64,000 nt of DNA from Mesotaenium endlicherianum (GCA_009602735.1 WELA01009514.1:41192-105191); one strand, 5' to 3'; positions 46,606 to 55,563 are shown, numbered from the stretch's first letter. Notes: generated by a model from the sequence alone, not told the origin. Program-made: numbers and translations.

Positions 46606-47184
46606 CTAATGATATAATAATTCGTTTTTAAGTGTAAGCAGTCTTTCCCTCAGGTGCAGCACTGCATAGCGCTTACGGCTGATGAGGGTATTAACAGTTT
46701 CCCCTGTTTGCTCTGCGATCTCTTTGAATGGCACCCCTTCGATTTCGTTCAGTATGAACACATCGCGTTGGGAAGTTGGTAGTTCATTCAGCGCTGCGTA
46801 GAGCGTTTCCCAGAAAAGTGAACGGAGATAATCCGTTTCGGGAGAATTGCGTTCGTCGAAAAAAAGGTTGGTCCAGTCAAACGCTGTTTCGTCTGAGCCG
46901 CCTGTATACAAGTCCTCGAGCAACTCGGGCTTTTTCTTGCGGTTGCGGTCGGTGATCTTGTTCCGGGTAACAGTGAAGAGCCAGGCCGTAAGTTGTTCAA
47001 TAGGTTTGGTATTACCGAGCAATTGGTAAAAAACATCCTGCAGGATATCTTCCGCATCGGCTTCATTGCCCACGCGTTTGCGTATGAAAGCCATCAATCG
47101 CTTGCTATACGTGTTGATGACCTCGGTAATATTGTTCTTGCGGGGTCCGCTCATGTCTGCTACTATCGTCAGCGCCTTATCCAT
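46606..47184 (-). CDS. ECF-family RNA polymerase sigma factor
   Basis: A 192-residue sigma-70 factor of the extracytoplasmic-function type. Region 2 shows GNEADAEDILQDVFYQLLG and WLFTVTRNKITDRNR, region 4 shows LPTSQRDVFILNEIEGVPFK and a helix-turn-helix at VNTLISRKRYAVLHLRERL. The start may be ATG 47184 or 47154. It is co-oriented with a small two-helix membrane protein that may be its partner. Targets unknown. Confidence 0.92.
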   Translation of the reverse strand: MDKALTIVADMSGPRKNNITEVINTYSKRLMAFIRKRVGNEADAEDILQDVFYQLLGNTKPIEQLTAWLFTVTRNKITDRNRKKKPELLEDLYTGGSDETAFDWTNLFFDERNSPETDYLRSLFWETLYAALNELPTSQRDVFILNEIEGVPFKEIAEQTGETVNTLISRKRYAVLHLRERLLTLKNELLYH

Positions 47185-47270
47185 TTAGAGAGGTAGACGG
47201 GGAGGAGGCGCTGATATTTTAAAAGTAGCGGAAATGTCTGATTTCTGATTTGGCCATTTCCGATTTAGGG

Positions 47271-48176
47271 TTAGAAAAGTGTTTGTGGCGGAAGGAAACC
47301 GGGTTTCAGGAGGTTAAGGCCACAAGCGGCATTCAGACGGTCTACCAGGTAAACGGTGAGTTCGGGAGAAAAAGCTTCATCATGCATGTGCATGAAAAAA
47401 TACAATTCTTCCAGGCCCTGGTCGATCCAATATTGAATGCGGGCGATCCATTCGTCGATGCGTGTGTAGTCGGTCGGGTGCAGGCTGTTGCCTACATAAC
47501 GAATAAAAGCTTTGGGGATGGTCAATTGCATGTGCGCGCAATCTCTTCGTCCGCTCGTGTCTGTGATCACAGCGCCCAGCTTCCGTTCCGTTAAAAAACC
47601 GAACAGTTCTTTCCGGATGGCAGCGTCACCGAACCAGGAAGGATGGCGTACTTCCAGGAAAAACTGCAGGTCTGTAGGAAGGGATTGGAGGAAATCGAAT
47701 AATTCATTTTTCCTGCCTGGAGAGAAAGCGTCGCTGACCTGTACAAAAATGGGACCCAGGTGTTCTCCGAAAGCCATGAGCCCTTTCAGGAATTCGGTGG
47801 TGATGAATTCTTTTCCCTGCAGGTTACCATAATGGGTAACGCCCTGGTACATTTTCGGACAAAACAGAAAATCCCTTCCTGCTGCTTTGGCTGCCCATTT
47901 ACCAATGGCTGCTTCATCGTATACTTTGTAATGCGTGGCGTTGAGCTCGATGCAGTTGTAATGTTTTACATAGTGCTCGAGAAAATCCTTCTCCTTTGTT
48001 TTGGGCGGATAGATCTTGCCGATCCATTCTTTTCTTCCCCATTTGGCGCAGCCCAGGTAGAGTTTTGGAGCATCAACGCTGCGTCCACCCAGTACCTGCA
48101 GGTTCTCTTCCGGCTCTGCCGGCAATGAAAAATGAATCGACTCGAGTTCTGCTACCGGCACGCGTCCAAATTCCAT
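47271..48176 (-). CDS. DUF72 domain-containing protein
   Basis: A 301-residue TIM-barrel-like protein of the DUF72 (YecE) family, function unknown. It shows KLYLGCAKWGRKEWIGKIYP, a histidine/asparagine pair in HYNCIELNATHYKVY, and FFLEVRHPSWFGD. No catalytic role is established for the family. It sits between the sigma factor and umuC, all on the minus strand. Confidence 0.9.
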   Translation of the reverse strand: MEFGRVPVAELESIHFSLPAEPEENLQVLGGRSVDAPKLYLGCAKWGRKEWIGKIYPPKTKEKDFLEHYVKHYNCIELNATHYKVYDEAAIGKWAAKAAGRDFLFCPKMYQGVTHYGNLQGKEFITTEFLKGLMAFGEHLGPIFVQVSDAFSPGRKNELFDFLQSLPTDLQFFLEVRHPSWFGDAAIRKELFGFLTERKLGAVITDTSGRRDCAHMQLTIPKAFIRYVGNSLHPTDYTRIDEWIARIQYWIDQGLEELYFFMHMHDEAFSPELTVYLVDRLNAACGLNLLKPGFLPPQTLF

Positions 48177-48217
48177 AATGCTGTTTTAGGTGATGCGCTA
48201 AAGTTCGCCCTTTCCTG

Positions 48218-48237
48218 ACAACTAATATCTATCAACT
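48218..48237 (-). repeat. Dispersed repeat over the umuC stop codon
   Basis: Read on the minus strand, this 20-base stretch differs by one base from 61511-61530 at the end of rfbA. In both cases the repeat spans the stop codon in the same phase (AGT TGA). A weaker copy lies at the end of the second ECF sigma gene (62115). Confidence 0.6.
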
Positions 48238-49512
48238 GACTTCACACAATTCTTCCCATCTCGTAGTATACCTGGGACTGCGTAGCTCCTGCCGCATTTT
48301 CCAGTTGCGGGCAGTACCGGAAGAAGCGAATTTGAGGATATCGTCGCGCATGGCAAAGTTTACGTTATCCATGGTGCTCATGAGCAGGCGGCGGTTGTTG
48401 AGGGTTTCAGGCATGAACAGGTTACCCTGCACCGATTCGTCGGGCACGATGCCACTGAGCATCACACCTGCTTTTTTATAGGTTCTCCCTTCTTCATACA
48501 ATTGTTCTGCCAGTTCTACTGCCGGTTTGATGAGTTCCTGTGTGAGGGAAGTGGCGAGCGGAAGGGTAACATGACTGCTGATGGTAGGTCCGTGTCTGAA
48601 ATAAGTATTGTGCGATTGTTCTTTGGGAACGATGAATACACTCACCACTTTTGCGGCGCCATGTTGTCGCCTCAGTTTTTCTGCCGCGCGTGAAGTATAG
48701 GTAGCGATGGCTTCTTTGATGTCTTTCACATCATGCACCGGAGAGCCAAACATGCGTGTGGTGGCGATCATTTTTTTAACGAGCCGGTCTTCTCCCATTT
48801 CAATACAGGATTCTCCCCGCAATTCTTTCAGTAACCGGGTGCCTGTTACGCCGCCCATATATTTACGTCCCCAGGAAGGATCTTTGATGCTCAGTTCGTA
48901 AGCGTTGTTAATGCCTTGCTGCCGCAGTTTGTGGGCATAGCGGAATCCTACGCCCCAGATGTCTTCGATATCTGTTTTCACCAGGGCTTGTTGTATGGTG
49001 CGGGGACTATCCAGCACCAGCACGCAATCGGTGATGTCTTTGTGTTTTTTGGCCAGCCGGTTGGCTATTTTGCTCAACACTTTGGTAGGTGCCACGCCAA
49101 TGGATACGGCGATGCCCGTCCACTGTTCTACGATGGTCCGTATCCGGATGGCCATTTCCCGTATCTGATCTTTAGGGATATGGTCCAGGTCGAGAAAGGC
49201 TTCATCCACCGAATATACTTCCACGCGGCCGGGAGGCAGGAGCAGGCGGAGTGTTTCCATGACACGCCAGCTCAGATCACCATACAGGTGATAGTTCGAT
49301 GAAAAAGCAGTGACATTATGCTGCCGGATCAGGGGCTTTGCCTGGAAATAAGGACCGGCCATGGCAATACCCAGCGCTTTGGCTTCATCGCTGCGCGAGA
49401 CGATGCATCCGTCGTTATTACTCAATACCACTAAGGGTTTGCCTTTCAGTTCGGGTTTAAACAGCCGCTCGCAGGAGCAATAGAAATTGTTGCAGTCAAC
49501 GATCGCTTTCAT
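48232..49512 (-). CDS. umuC: Y-family translesion DNA polymerase UmuC
   Basis: A 426-residue error-prone polymerase that copies past damaged bases. N-terminal DCNNFYCSCERLFKP, active-site EVYSVDEAFLDLDHIP and the helix-hairpin-helix region (LVKTDIEDIWGVGFRYA) are all present. I chose ATG 49512 (MKAIVDCNNFYC): the longer form to 49545 adds residues overlapping umuD. It overlaps the umuD stop by 4 bases, giving coupled translation. The final codons lie within a dispersed repeat. Confidence 0.94.
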   Translation of the reverse strand: MKAIVDCNNFYCSCERLFKPELKGKPLVVLSNNDGCIVSRSDEAKALGIAMAGPYFQAKPLIRQHNVTAFSSNYHLYGDLSWRVMETLRLLLPPGRVEVYSVDEAFLDLDHIPKDQIREMAIRIRTIVEQWTGIAVSIGVAPTKVLSKIANRLAKKHKDITDCVLVLDSPRTIQQALVKTDIEDIWGVGFRYAHKLRQQGINNAYELSIKDPSWGRKYMGGVTGTRLLKELRGESCIEMGEDRLVKKMIATTRMFGSPVHDVKDIKEAIATYTSRAAEKLRRQHGAAKVVSVFIVPKEQSHNTYFRHGPTISSHVTLPLATSLTQELIKPAVELAEQLYEEGRTYKKAGVMLSGIVPDESVQGNLFMPETLNNRRLLMSTMDNVNFAMRDDILKFASSGTARNWKMRQELRSPRYTTRWEELCEVS

Positions 49513-49940
49513 AACTGGTGTATGCTGTAAACTACTACGCCCCATACGGCATAGTTAGAAAACTCGTCGATCGGTATATCGCCGTAGCGTTTGTTCTCAG
49601 CTATTAGTGCAATACCCTTGATATGGGTGTGCAGGCGCCTGACCAGCAATTCTCCGTTCACGATGGCTACGATCACTTTGCCGGTGGTGGCTTTGAGGCT
49701 GCGGTCCACGATCAGGGTATCGCCGCTGTAGATGCCGGCGCCGATCATGGCATCGCTGTTCATGCGAAAGAAAAAAGTAGCGGGTTTGTTGTGAATGAGC
49801 TGTTCGTTGAGGTCGATGCCTCTTTCCATATAATCATCGGCTGCTGCGCCAAAGCCGGTGGCGTTGGCAGTGGGGATCTCCCACTGGCTGAATTGTTTGG
49901 AGCCTTTATAGGCGGCTCCGTAGCACTGTTCCCCTTGCAT
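49509..49940 (-). CDS. umuD: UmuD-like protein lacking protease residues
   Basis: A 143-residue LexA/UmuD-fold protein, partner of UmuC. Aligned to E. coli UmuD with a constant offset of four residues, the cleavage site Cys-Gly becomes Thr28-Gly29, the nucleophile Ser60 becomes Ala64 (in NSDAMIGAGI), and the general base Lys97 becomes Arg101 (in GELLVRRL). Both catalytic residues are thus lost while the rest of the fold (GDTLIVDRSL, GKVIVAIVNGE) is well kept. The protein should not cleave itself in the normal way. A palindrome lies 19 bases upstream. Alternatively it acts as a permanent full-length regulator of UmuC. Confidence 0.88.
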   Translation of the reverse strand: MQGEQCYGAAYKGSKQFSQWEIPTANATGFGAAADDYMERGIDLNEQLIHNKPATFFFRMNSDAMIGAGIYSGDTLIVDRSLKATTGKVIVAIVNGELLVRRLHTHIKGIALIAENKRYGDIPIDEFSNYAVWGVVVYSIHQL

Positions 49941-49958
49941 AGAAATTAATTTTGTTTA

Positions 49959-49973
49959 ACTAAATTATTTAGT
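49959..49973. promoter_or_regulatory. 15-bp palindrome between umuDC and a divergent operon
   Basis: ACTAAAT and ATTTAGT are exact inverted repeats around a single T. It lies in the 78-base gap between the divergent umuD and 50019 genes, where one regulator could control both, in the manner of an SOS operator. The regulator is not identified. Confidence 0.55.
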
Positions 49974-50018
49974 AAATTTATGCTAAAATAATTGACAAAC
50001 TAAAAAATACCGGAAAAT

Positions 50019-50429
50019 ATGGAATGGAATTATCAACTCGTCACCCGCCTGGGAGCGGGCTCGCTGACCCTGGCTCATTTTTGGGCCCGGGAAGACATGG
50101 AAGAAACCTTGATCCGCTGGATGCACCGCATCATCAGCGCACAAAAGAGTTTCAGGGTTACCCTGCAGTCTCCCGCAGAAGAATCGGTTGTACGGATCTC
50201 CGACCGGCAACCTTTGCAGCAACTGGCCAGGGAATTGAAAATAGTAGATGACTATGTGCGGAGTTATGGTTGTCCGGATATGAAACTGATCACCAACCCC
50301 AGCCTCCCCGCCGGCACCTGCGATGCCTTGCCTGCTTCTTTCGAAATAACGGAACTGGTATTGGTACGGAGAAAACATGCATTCGATACCAATCGCCAGG
50401 TAAATGTATTCGGCCTGCGGCCGGCCTGA
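50019..50429 (+). CDS. Hypothetical protein, first gene of the divergent operon
   Basis: A 136-residue soluble protein I do not recognise. It starts MEWNYQLVTRLGAGSLTLAHF, and has no signal peptide, membrane helix or cysteine cluster. It is followed after 15 bases by a 2H phosphoesterase and then a radical SAM gene on the same strand, and diverges from umuDC, which suggests a DNA-damage or RNA-repair setting. Gene reality rests on its coding length and operon position. Confidence 0.7.
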   Translation: MEWNYQLVTRLGAGSLTLAHFWAREDMEETLIRWMHRIISAQKSFRVTLQSPAEESVVRISDRQPLQQLARELKIVDDYVRSYGCPDMKLITNPSLPAGTCDALPASFEITELVLVRRKHAFDTNRQVNVFGLRPA

Positions 50430-50444
50430 CCCAAAAACGCGAGT

Positions 50445-51059
50445 ATGCAAAATAGCATCCACCCCCTGGCAGATTGCCCGGTAAGCGATTACCTGCTGGT
50501 GCTGGAGCCACATGAGGCATTGCGGGCAACCATCATGGCGCTGAAACAATCTTTTGCCGAACGGTATCAATGTCCGTCTGCCGTGCACAGTAAACCGCAT
50601 ATCACATTGTTGCGTTTCATGCAATTCAATATGCTGGAATCGCGTATCGTACAAAGACTGGATACCCTCATCAAAGGGAATCCGTCTTTTGTAGTAGAGC
50701 TGGAAAATTTTGGCAGTTTTCCCACGCATACCATTTATATAGAAGTGAAGACCAAAACGCAGATCACGGAACTGGTGCGGTCGTTGCGTCCGGTGCAGCG
50801 GTTGTTGAAATTCGATGCGGAACATAAACCACATTTCATTACCGAGCCACACCTAACGGTTGCGCGGAAGCTGCTTCCCTGGCAATACGAGAAAGGATGG
50901 CTGGAGTTCAGTAACAGTCATTTCAGCGGGCGGTTCATGGCCCAACACGTATTGCTGTTAAGAAAAGAGACAGGTACTAAAAAATATGAACTCGTAAAAC
51001 GATTCGAGTTGCTCAACGTAAAAAGAGTAGAACCAAAACAGGCGAGCCTGTTTTTTTAA
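50445..51059 (+). CDS. 2'-5' RNA ligase-like 2H phosphoesterase
   Basis: A 204-residue protein of the 2H superfamily. The two catalytic HxT motifs are clear: HITLLRF near residue 48 and HLTVARK near residue 136, the spacing expected for the two-lobed fold. Members act on 2'-5' or cyclic phosphodiesters in RNA. It is the second gene of the operon, 15 bases after the first and 16 bases before the radical SAM gene. The substrate is unknown. Confidence 0.85.
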   Translation: MQNSIHPLADCPVSDYLLVLEPHEALRATIMALKQSFAERYQCPSAVHSKPHITLLRFMQFNMLESRIVQRLDTLIKGNPSFVVELENFGSFPTHTIYIEVKTKTQITELVRSLRPVQRLLKFDAEHKPHFITEPHLTVARKLLPWQYEKGWLEFSNSHFSGRFMAQHVLLLRKETGTKKYELVKRFELLNVKRVEPKQASLFF

Positions 51060-51075
51060 CGAAGAGGTTTTGTAT

Positions 51076-52158
51076 ATGGAAGAAGAACAAGAACAACCAA
51101 CATCGCCTGACCAATATCTAAAAGGCAGGGGGGCGCAATTCAACCCGCGTAACCGTTTCCTCAAAAATGAAAGGGTGCGGGAACATATAGAAGCCATTGA
51201 TGACTGGACGGAGCACAACATTGCAACGGTGTACCTGGAAGACCAGGCCAAAGGTATTGTGAATAAAGTGGAGAGTCCCGATGTAGGGATGTTCTACAGT
51301 ATGAATCCTTACCAGGGTTGTGAACATGGTTGTATTTACTGTTATGCGCGCAATGCGCACGAATACTGGGGATACAGTGCGGGACTGGATTTTGAACGGA
51401 AGATCATCGTTAAAAAGAATGCGCCGCAATTGCTGCGTAAATTCCTTATGAACAAGAACTGGCAATGCGTGCCTATCAGTCTGAGTGGTAATACCGATTG
51501 TTACCAGCCGGCAGAAAAAAAATATAAGATCACCAGGCAATTGCTGGAAGTATGCAATGAATTCAACCAGCCGGTAGGTATGATCACCAAGAATGCCGGC
51601 ATATTGCGTGATAAAGACCTGTTGCAGGAGATGGCACGTAAAAGACTGGTGAGTGTATTGGTGAGTATCACTTCCTTCAATGAAGATTTACGACGTGCCA
51701 TGGAACCGCGTACAACAACTGCAAAGCAAAGGCTGCGGGTAATCAAAGAATTGAGTGATACCGGCGTACGGGCAGGGGTGATGCTGGGCCCCATGATACC
51801 TGGTTTGAATGAGCATGAAATGCAACGCATCATGGAGGCCGCCAGTCAGAATGGAGCAAAGTTCAGTGCGTATACTTTTATACGGCTCAATGGCGCTATC
51901 AAACTCATTTTTCACGACTGGCTGTATAAAAACTTTCCCGACCGTGCCGATAAAGTATGGCACCTGATAGAAAACGGGCACGGTGGGCAAGTGAACGACA
52001 GCCGCTATGGCGTGCGCATGCGTGGAGAAGGACCGATCTCAGATTTGGTGCGGCAACAATTCATCAAGTATAATAAATTATACAAACTCAATGCAGAGCG
52101 TTGGGAACTGGATTGTTCGCAGTTCAGGAGGCCCGGTGAGCAAGGCCGGCTATTTTGA
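51076..52158 (+). CDS. PA0069-family radical SAM protein (SplB-like)
   Basis: A 360-residue radical SAM enzyme. The cluster motif is CEHGCIYCYARNAHEYWG (CxxxCxxC), the SAM segment is CVPISLSGNTDCYQP, and the barrel continues through VLVSITSFNEDLRRAMEPR and RAGVMLGPMIPGLNEHE. Relatives in the SplB group repair spore photoproduct in DNA, but the PA0069 family has no proven role. I chose ATG 51076 over TTG 51070. It is the third gene of the operon divergent from umuDC, which makes a nucleic-acid repair role plausible. Confidence 0.87.
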   Translation: MEEEQEQPTSPDQYLKGRGAQFNPRNRFLKNERVREHIEAIDDWTEHNIATVYLEDQAKGIVNKVESPDVGMFYSMNPYQGCEHGCIYCYARNAHEYWGYSAGLDFERKIIVKKNAPQLLRKFLMNKNWQCVPISLSGNTDCYQPAEKKYKITRQLLEVCNEFNQPVGMITKNAGILRDKDLLQEMARKRLVSVLVSITSFNEDLRRAMEPRTTTAKQRLRVIKELSDTGVRAGVMLGPMIPGLNEHEMQRIMEAASQNGAKFSAYTFIRLNGAIKLIFHDWLYKNFPDRADKVWHLIENGHGGQVNDSRYGVRMRGEGPISDLVRQQFIKYNKLYKLNAERWELDCSQFRRPGEQGRLF

Positions 52159-52253
52159 GGGTACTGTTTTGTGGATACCCGATTTGTCTTATTTTCAATA
52201 CGCACAAATCTTCATTAAACCGGTTAATACCCATCAGTATTCCTGAACCCATA

Positions 52254-53660
52254 TTGAAACGTACCCTTTCCCTGCGAACCACCATTGCTATTGTAATAGG
52301 CGGCGTGATTGGGTCGGGTATATTTATGAAGCCGGCATTGATGGCCGCACAATTGCAATCGCCGCTGTTGTTATTGAGTGTATGGATGGTAGCGGGTATT
52401 GTTACTTTGTTCGGGGCTTTGTCGAATGCGGAAGTGGCGGTGATGTTTCCGGAAACGGGTGGACAATTTGTATTCTTTCAAAAAATGTATGGTCCCCGCT
52501 TTGCCTTCCTGTATGGGTGGGCTGCATTCGCTGTATTCAATACGGCCGGCAATGCCTCCATTGCTTATGTGTTTTCGCAGTATGCCAATTATTTCATCCA
52601 TTTACCCAGGTTGTCGCTTGCAACAGAGCAGGCTTATCACTTGCATATACCCGGGGTAGGAACCATTTTTCCTTTGGAGCAGATAGGAGTAAAACTGCTT
52701 ACCGTGTTCATCATTGTTGTATTAACCCTGATCAATTATTTCAGTGTAGGGTATGGCAGTATGGTGCAACGTTTTTTAACGGCATTGAAAGCAGTAGCCA
52801 TTGTGTTGCTCATTGGTGGTATCCTGTTTTCGGGGAAAGGATCCTGGGAACACCTGGTAACTGCTACGCCACAACACCTTCAGGGATTGAATTTTATTGG
52901 TATGTACATGGCTGCAGTTGCAGGCGCTTTCTGGGCTTATGACGGATGGAACAATATCACGTTCGTAGCAGGTGAGATCAAAGAACCACAACGGAATATT
53001 CCCCGCAGTCTTTTCACCGGATTGTTTTTCTGCATTATTGTGTATGTATTGCTCAACCTGGCTTTTGTATATGTATTGCCCATTCAGCAATTGGCAAACT
53101 CCTCTTTTGTGGCGTCTGATGCCGCTTCTGTTGTTTGGGGAATGAAAGGTGGTTCCCTGATCGCTTTGTTGGTGATGTTGTTTGTATTGGGTACTACCAA
53201 TGCCAATGTGCTGGCTACCGCCCGGGTTACATTTGCAACTGCTGCATCGAGCAAAAAAACAAACTGGGTCGGGAAAATACAATCGCGCTACCATACACCT
53301 GGTAATGCTTTGCTGCTGAATGCTTGCTGGACGATCATACTTATTTTCAGTGGCTCTTTTGACATGTTGACTGATATGCTCATTTTTGTGAGCTGGTTTT
53401 TCTATGGTATGAGCGCGCTGGGGGTCTTTATACTGCGGTATAAAATGAAGGATTTTCCGCGTACCTACAAAGTATGGGGTTACCCTTTTGTTCCCCTCCT
53501 GTTTGTTGTATTCGCCTTCTTTTTTCTTGCCAGTACTTTATACACAGATATCATAAATTATAGAAACGGGCATACGCAAGTGATCAATTCATTATTGGGA
53601 ATATTGATCACTTGCGTTGGAATACCTCTATATTATTTTTTCAAGAACCGGAAGCCTTGA
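52254..53660 (+). CDS. APC family amino acid permease
   Basis: A 468-residue inner-membrane transporter with about 12 membrane helices. The N-terminal helix contains the APC signature VIGGVIGSGIFMKPALMAAQ, and the middle has GAFWAYDGWNNITFVAGEIK, typical of LAT-like amino acid exchangers. The TTG at 52254 gives a normal N-terminus; the upstream TTG at 52155 overlaps the radical SAM stop and adds an unlikely leader. Substrate not deducible. Confidence 0.88.
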   Translation: MKRTLSLRTTIAIVIGGVIGSGIFMKPALMAAQLQSPLLLLSVWMVAGIVTLFGALSNAEVAVMFPETGGQFVFFQKMYGPRFAFLYGWAAFAVFNTAGNASIAYVFSQYANYFIHLPRLSLATEQAYHLHIPGVGTIFPLEQIGVKLLTVFIIVVLTLINYFSVGYGSMVQRFLTALKAVAIVLLIGGILFSGKGSWEHLVTATPQHLQGLNFIGMYMAAVAGAFWAYDGWNNITFVAGEIKEPQRNIPRSLFTGLFFCIIVYVLLNLAFVYVLPIQQLANSSFVASDAASVVWGMKGGSLIALLVMLFVLGTTNANVLATARVTFATAASSKKTNWVGKIQSRYHTPGNALLLNACWTIILIFSGSFDMLTDMLIFVSWFFYGMSALGVFILRYKMKDFPRTYKVWGYPFVPLLFVVFAFFFLASTLYTDIINYRNGHTQVINSLLGILITCVGIPLYYFFKNRKP

Positions 53661-53680
53661 AATACTTTACTTTTATCACT

Positions 53681-54004
53681 CTATCTAGGAACACTCCTCG
53701 GTTGGTTTAAAATACTGTCAGCATCAATTCTGGCATTTTTTATATAATACAACAGAGAATCCCTATTATTGGTGCTTTCGAATCGTTTATACCAAATGGT
53801 ATTTTTTAATACACTGTCCATTGACGGGTTATGATAACTGAATGTCTGCTGCATGTCTTTTCTTATTTCTGTTATGCCGCTTATGCTACTAGTTGTTAAA
53901 AAGTGCATAGAAATTCCCAGGATAAAAAAAACAACTTGTAAAACGATACCGACTGCTACTATATATACAGCTATTCTGAAAAGTTTGCTTTCTACTAGTT
54001 TCAT
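53681..54004 (-). CDS. Hypothetical protein with one membrane helix
   Basis: A 107-residue protein with an N-terminal membrane segment (residues about 9-34, IAVYIVAVGIVLQVVFFILGI) and a hydrophilic C-terminus. I do not recognise it. It lies 6 bases after the lipoprotein gene on the same strand in an AT-rich patch that looks different from its neighbours, so it may be accessory. Confidence 0.6.
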   Translation of the reverse strand: MKLVESKLFRIAVYIVAVGIVLQVVFFILGISMHFLTTSSISGITEIRKDMQQTFSYHNPSMDSVLKNTIWYKRFESTNNRDSLLYYIKNARIDADSILNQPRSVPR

Positions 54005-54010
54005 ACTATT

Positions 54011-55069
54011 TTATTTTGAAAGTGTAATTGTGTATGGAAAAGGAGTGTTGAGATTTATTGAAATCCTCCATTGTTCTGGGATAGTAGAAATAAGGCCTAA
54101 TGAAGATAAACCAACAGCATAATTCATATTAAAGTAGATGGTTAGAGTATTAGTGCTCTGAAAAAAATACGAATATACATCGTCCATCGAGCCAAGCGAG
54201 TACGTCCCTATAGCCCATGAAGGAGAGATATTGATCGAGAAATTTTTTGGAATCGATAGGCTTTGCATGCTCTGGTTGATAGTAAAAGACACCGTAGCTT
54301 TAGCGTATAAGCCATTAAAAAAGACCGAACCACTAAAGTCAGTCTTAAAAGTTTTAGTTCCATCAGCATTAATTGTTACAACTGTATTTCTTCCAGAACA
54401 AGATATTAACGACGGCATTTCAACAATTGCTGCACCACCACCACTCGACGGGACAGAAGATTGATCATAATTATACGAAAAAAAGTAATCCAAACTTTGA
54501 TTTAAAAGCCAATAAAGACTCCAAAAATTCATTGGTGAGCCTGAAGGTAAATATCCGGTAACTTGAACATTTGGTAATGTGCATCCTGGATCAACGACAT
54601 ATAACTTTTTGATTATAGGAGAAGCCGATGTTGTTTGAACCTGAGTTCCTTTTTGCGCTGTTCCTGTAACTTTTCCATCAACAACAATAAAATTATTTAG
54701 AATACTATCATTAACAGCAGTGAGTAAGATTTCACCAGAAAATTTACCTTTTGCTGAAGAAGAAGCACTTTTAAGTTCCACCCAATTATAAGATTGTTTG
54801 CCATTTAGAACGCCAAATATTAAAAATTTTCCAGATGGCTTTTTGCTGTGAATCATTAATACGACTGGCTTTCCCTTTAGCTGTGTAATTTCCACTTTAT
54901 TCCAATCGAGATCATTAAAATTGTTTGAAGACATCTTTTCCTGCAAAGTCGTATATGCGACTTTTTCTAAATCAGTTTTTTGAACTACTGGTGAATTTTC
55001 CTTTGAACAGGATGCGATTAATGCCGTACAAGATATTAATACCAAATAGACAGTCCTTAATTTTTTCAT
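54011..55069 (-). CDS. Hypothetical lipoprotein
   Basis: A 352-residue predicted lipoprotein. The signal peptide ends at the lipobox LIASC (Cys21). The rest is rich in Ser, Thr and Asn with beta-strand-like patterns and no recognised domain. The C-terminal part has SFTINQSMQSLSIPKNFSIN. The coding sequence is more AT-rich than the housekeeping genes around it. It may be a surface protein acquired or evolving quickly. It is followed by the small membrane protein gene. Confidence 0.72.
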   Translation of the reverse strand: MKKLRTVYLVLISCTALIASCSKENSPVVQKTDLEKVAYTTLQEKMSSNNFNDLDWNKVEITQLKGKPVVLMIHSKKPSGKFLIFGVLNGKQSYNWVELKSASSSAKGKFSGEILLTAVNDSILNNFIVVDGKVTGTAQKGTQVQTTSASPIIKKLYVVDPGCTLPNVQVTGYLPSGSPMNFWSLYWLLNQSLDYFFSYNYDQSSVPSSGGGAAIVEMPSLISCSGRNTVVTINADGTKTFKTDFSGSVFFNGLYAKATVSFTINQSMQSLSIPKNFSINISPSWAIGTYSLGSMDDVYSYFFQSTNTLTIYFNMNYAVGLSSLGLISTIPEQWRISINLNTPFPYTITLSK

Positions 55070-55563
55070 ACTCTTTCGGTGTTTTATGTTAGTGCTATGG
55101 CTATTATTTTGACATTCTATTTTATAAAAAATAGAAATGGCAATGAATGTGAGCTTTTAATAGAATTCTTTTTGAATCTAAGAACAGTATAAAATTGGTT
55201 AGCTCTTAGATTCACATAATTCATCCAAATTAAACTTCATTACTACTATTCAGTATGGTAAACCGTAATAGTAAAGCCTCTGATTTTTTTAGGGGGGGTA
55301 AACTAGGGTTTTGTGAAACCCAATCAGATGAGCAGCTTAATCATATATTAAAAGTAAGGTGAATAAATAATAACTGCAATTGTATTCTCACGGAATTTTG
55401 AATGGTGTTTTCACTGGGTTTAATGGTGTTTTCAACGCAAGCACCACTCGACTATATGTGACTTTAGTACATTCAATCGAGTTGTGTTCTTCGAAAAGAA
55501 TTGATAATCAGTAAAATCTGTAAATCAGGCATTTCCGCTATTTTCGCCCAAAGTATACAGTTT
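55070..55563. other. AT-rich intergenic region with direct repeats
   Basis: No protein gene is convincing in this 494-base region between divergent transcription units. It holds a G7 run near 55292, a hairpin GGGTTT...AAACCC (55306-55321) without a T tract, a 13-bp direct repeat at 55401 and 55422, and a TATTTTCG -7-like box at 55539-55546 before the kinase-RapZ gene. Confidence 0.5.
55401..55434 (+). repeat. 13-bp direct repeat upstream of kinase-RapZ gene
   Basis: AATGGTGTTTTCA occurs at 55401-55413 and again at 55422-55434, 21 bases apart start to start, or two helical turns. Such spacing suits a regulator that binds twice on the same DNA face. No protein is assigned. Confidence 0.5.

Noticed and set aside
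55291-55298. G7 tract as a phase-variable switch
   Set aside because: It is in an intergenic region over 200 bases from any start codon and not in a coding frame or promoter spacer.
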